Assembly (NCBI GenBank): GCA_001600355.1
Contig: BCJU01000003.1
Span: 996,519 to 1,060,518, forward strand
From: Meira nashicola
Taxonomy: Eukaryota > Basidiomycota > Exobasidiomycetes > Exobasidiales > Brachybasidiaceae
DNA length: 64,000 bases
Direction of reading: 5' to 3'
Below are positions 63,458 through 64,000 of the stretch, piece after piece. Positions within the stretch are counted from its first letter, which is position 1, and every line of letters starts with the position of its first letter. The notes beneath the pieces were generated by a model that was not told where the DNA came from, searched no databases, and saw nothing but the letters and a program-made list of their open reading frames with translations. The position numbers were made by a program, and so were the translations under genes.

Positions 63458-64000
63458 CTAGCGATTAGCAGGTGATGTTCCTCTCGTATCAATTGGAATA
63501 TTGCTTCCGGTGCCGAATTCGACTTCAAAAATCATTGCAAAAACCAAAAGATGCAAGCATAATGCATATGCGACGAAAAATATTCTCATCCTTCTGTGAC
63601 CCAAGACTTGACGAGTAACCATGTGAAGAAGTCTTTCTAACGGATTGAGCGAACTCAAAGCACGAGATTGTTCTCTACCTCTGAATTGTTCAAACGGATT
63701 CATTGAAGCTTCGTACTTTTCGCGATATTTGTCTTCACCAATCGTTGGTGGATAAGCATGACCGCTTCCGCCATAATCATTTCGAGCACTTACCATATTC
63801 ACCATCCGTGAAGGATTTGCAGCAGCACTAGAAGATCCATTCGCATTGCCAAGTGAGCTTGAAGCATGATAAGCTTGCAAATAACGAACTTTTTCGTATA
63901 AAGCTAAATTGTCGGATTGCAATACTTTTACTTCATTTCGTAATTCAGTAATTGTTGCAAATTGTTTTCGCAATTCCTCTTCCAATTCAGCATTTCTTGC
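63458..64000 (-). CDS. COY1: CASP/Coy1-type Golgi membrane protein, C-terminal part only
   Basis: C-terminal about 181 residues of a Golgi tether-like coiled-coil protein; the frame is open to base 64000, so the rest lies outside. Coiled coil (LRNEVKVLQSDNLALYEKVR) is followed by a Ser/Asn-rich linker. The CASP hallmark comes next: YEASMNPFEQFRGREQSRAL, NPLERLLHMVTRQVLG, then a C-terminal membrane anchor FFVAYALCLHLLVFAMIF. This block matches yeast Coy1 and animal CASP, which act in intra-Golgi retrograde traffic. The start cannot be set here. It converges on VPS1, 213 bases apart. Confidence 0.87.
   Translation of the reverse strand, partial: ARNAELEEELRKQFATITELRNEVKVLQSDNLALYEKVRYLQAYHASSSLGNANGSSSAAANPSRMVNMVSARNDYGGSGHAYPPTIGEDKYREKYEASMNPFEQFRGREQSRALSSLNPLERLLHMVTRQVLGHRRMRIFFVAYALCLHLLVFAMIFEVEFGTGSNIPIDTRGTSPANR

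Overview
This window is nuclear DNA from an intron-poor fungus, most likely a basidiomycete and possibly a Ustilaginomycotina-type yeast or smut relative. That placement is inferred from gene style and was not tested by any search. The fungal assignment rests on several recognisable proteins: a Ste20 PAK kinase, a Skt5-type chitin synthase activator with a CaaX end, a Kre6/Skn1 glucan-synthesis protein, a eukaryotic UDP-galactopyranose mutase, Sec39 and an Atf1-type bZIP factor. Most genes are single open frames of 1-5 kb. The few introns are 62-91 nt, with GTGAGT or GTATGT donors and often a CTGAC-like branch site. I could define introns by frame and family homology in CDC43, KRE6 (three), UGM1, the YjbQ-family gene and CKB1 (two). 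I see no tRNA, rRNA, transposon, CRISPR array or prokaryotic operon.

Layout. 1-9.7 kb: 3' part of a STE20 kinase, the DRS2 flippase, and an acidic protein that may be the SWI/SNF-RSC subunit Ssr4. 9.8-15 kb: an M28 membrane protease and OST1. 15-23 kb: SKT5/CHS4, exosome RRP46, a PQ-loop protein, the CDC43 geranylgeranyltransferase beta subunit and a PAC1-like proteasome chaperone. 23-33 kb: four-exon KRE6, an orphan spliced-looking ORF, a NIPA-type transporter and a tandem-RRM protein. 33-41 kb: SEC39, a perfect 42-bp inverted repeat, UGM1 and a membrane-tethered YjbQ-family protein. 41-49 kb: ATF1, a long gene-poor interval, a zinc-finger/LysM protein and a PPX1 with a signal peptide. 49-59 kb: a small GPI-type protein, a 1604-residue Asn/Gly/Ser-rich membrane protein and a secreted GH16 enzyme. 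59-64 kb: CKB1, VPS1 and the C-terminal part of a CASP/COY1 Golgi protein.

How the genes fit together. There is no biosynthetic cluster. Two themes recur. One is the cell surface: SKT5, KRE6, UGM1, GH16, the GPI protein and the large mucin-like protein. The other is membrane traffic and secretion: DRS2, OST1, SEC39, VPS1, COY1 and CDC43. Signalling and stress are represented by STE20, CKB1 and ATF1.

Most distinctive observations: a near-perfect 101-nt foldback between SEC39 and UGM1; a CKB1 start codon that exists only after splicing; a GC-rich palindrome (TGCGCTGCGCAGCGCA and relatives) in five upstream regions; a predicted out-of-frame uORF across the ATF1 start; and two conserved enzymes (YjbQ family, PPX1) carrying membrane or secretory N-termini.
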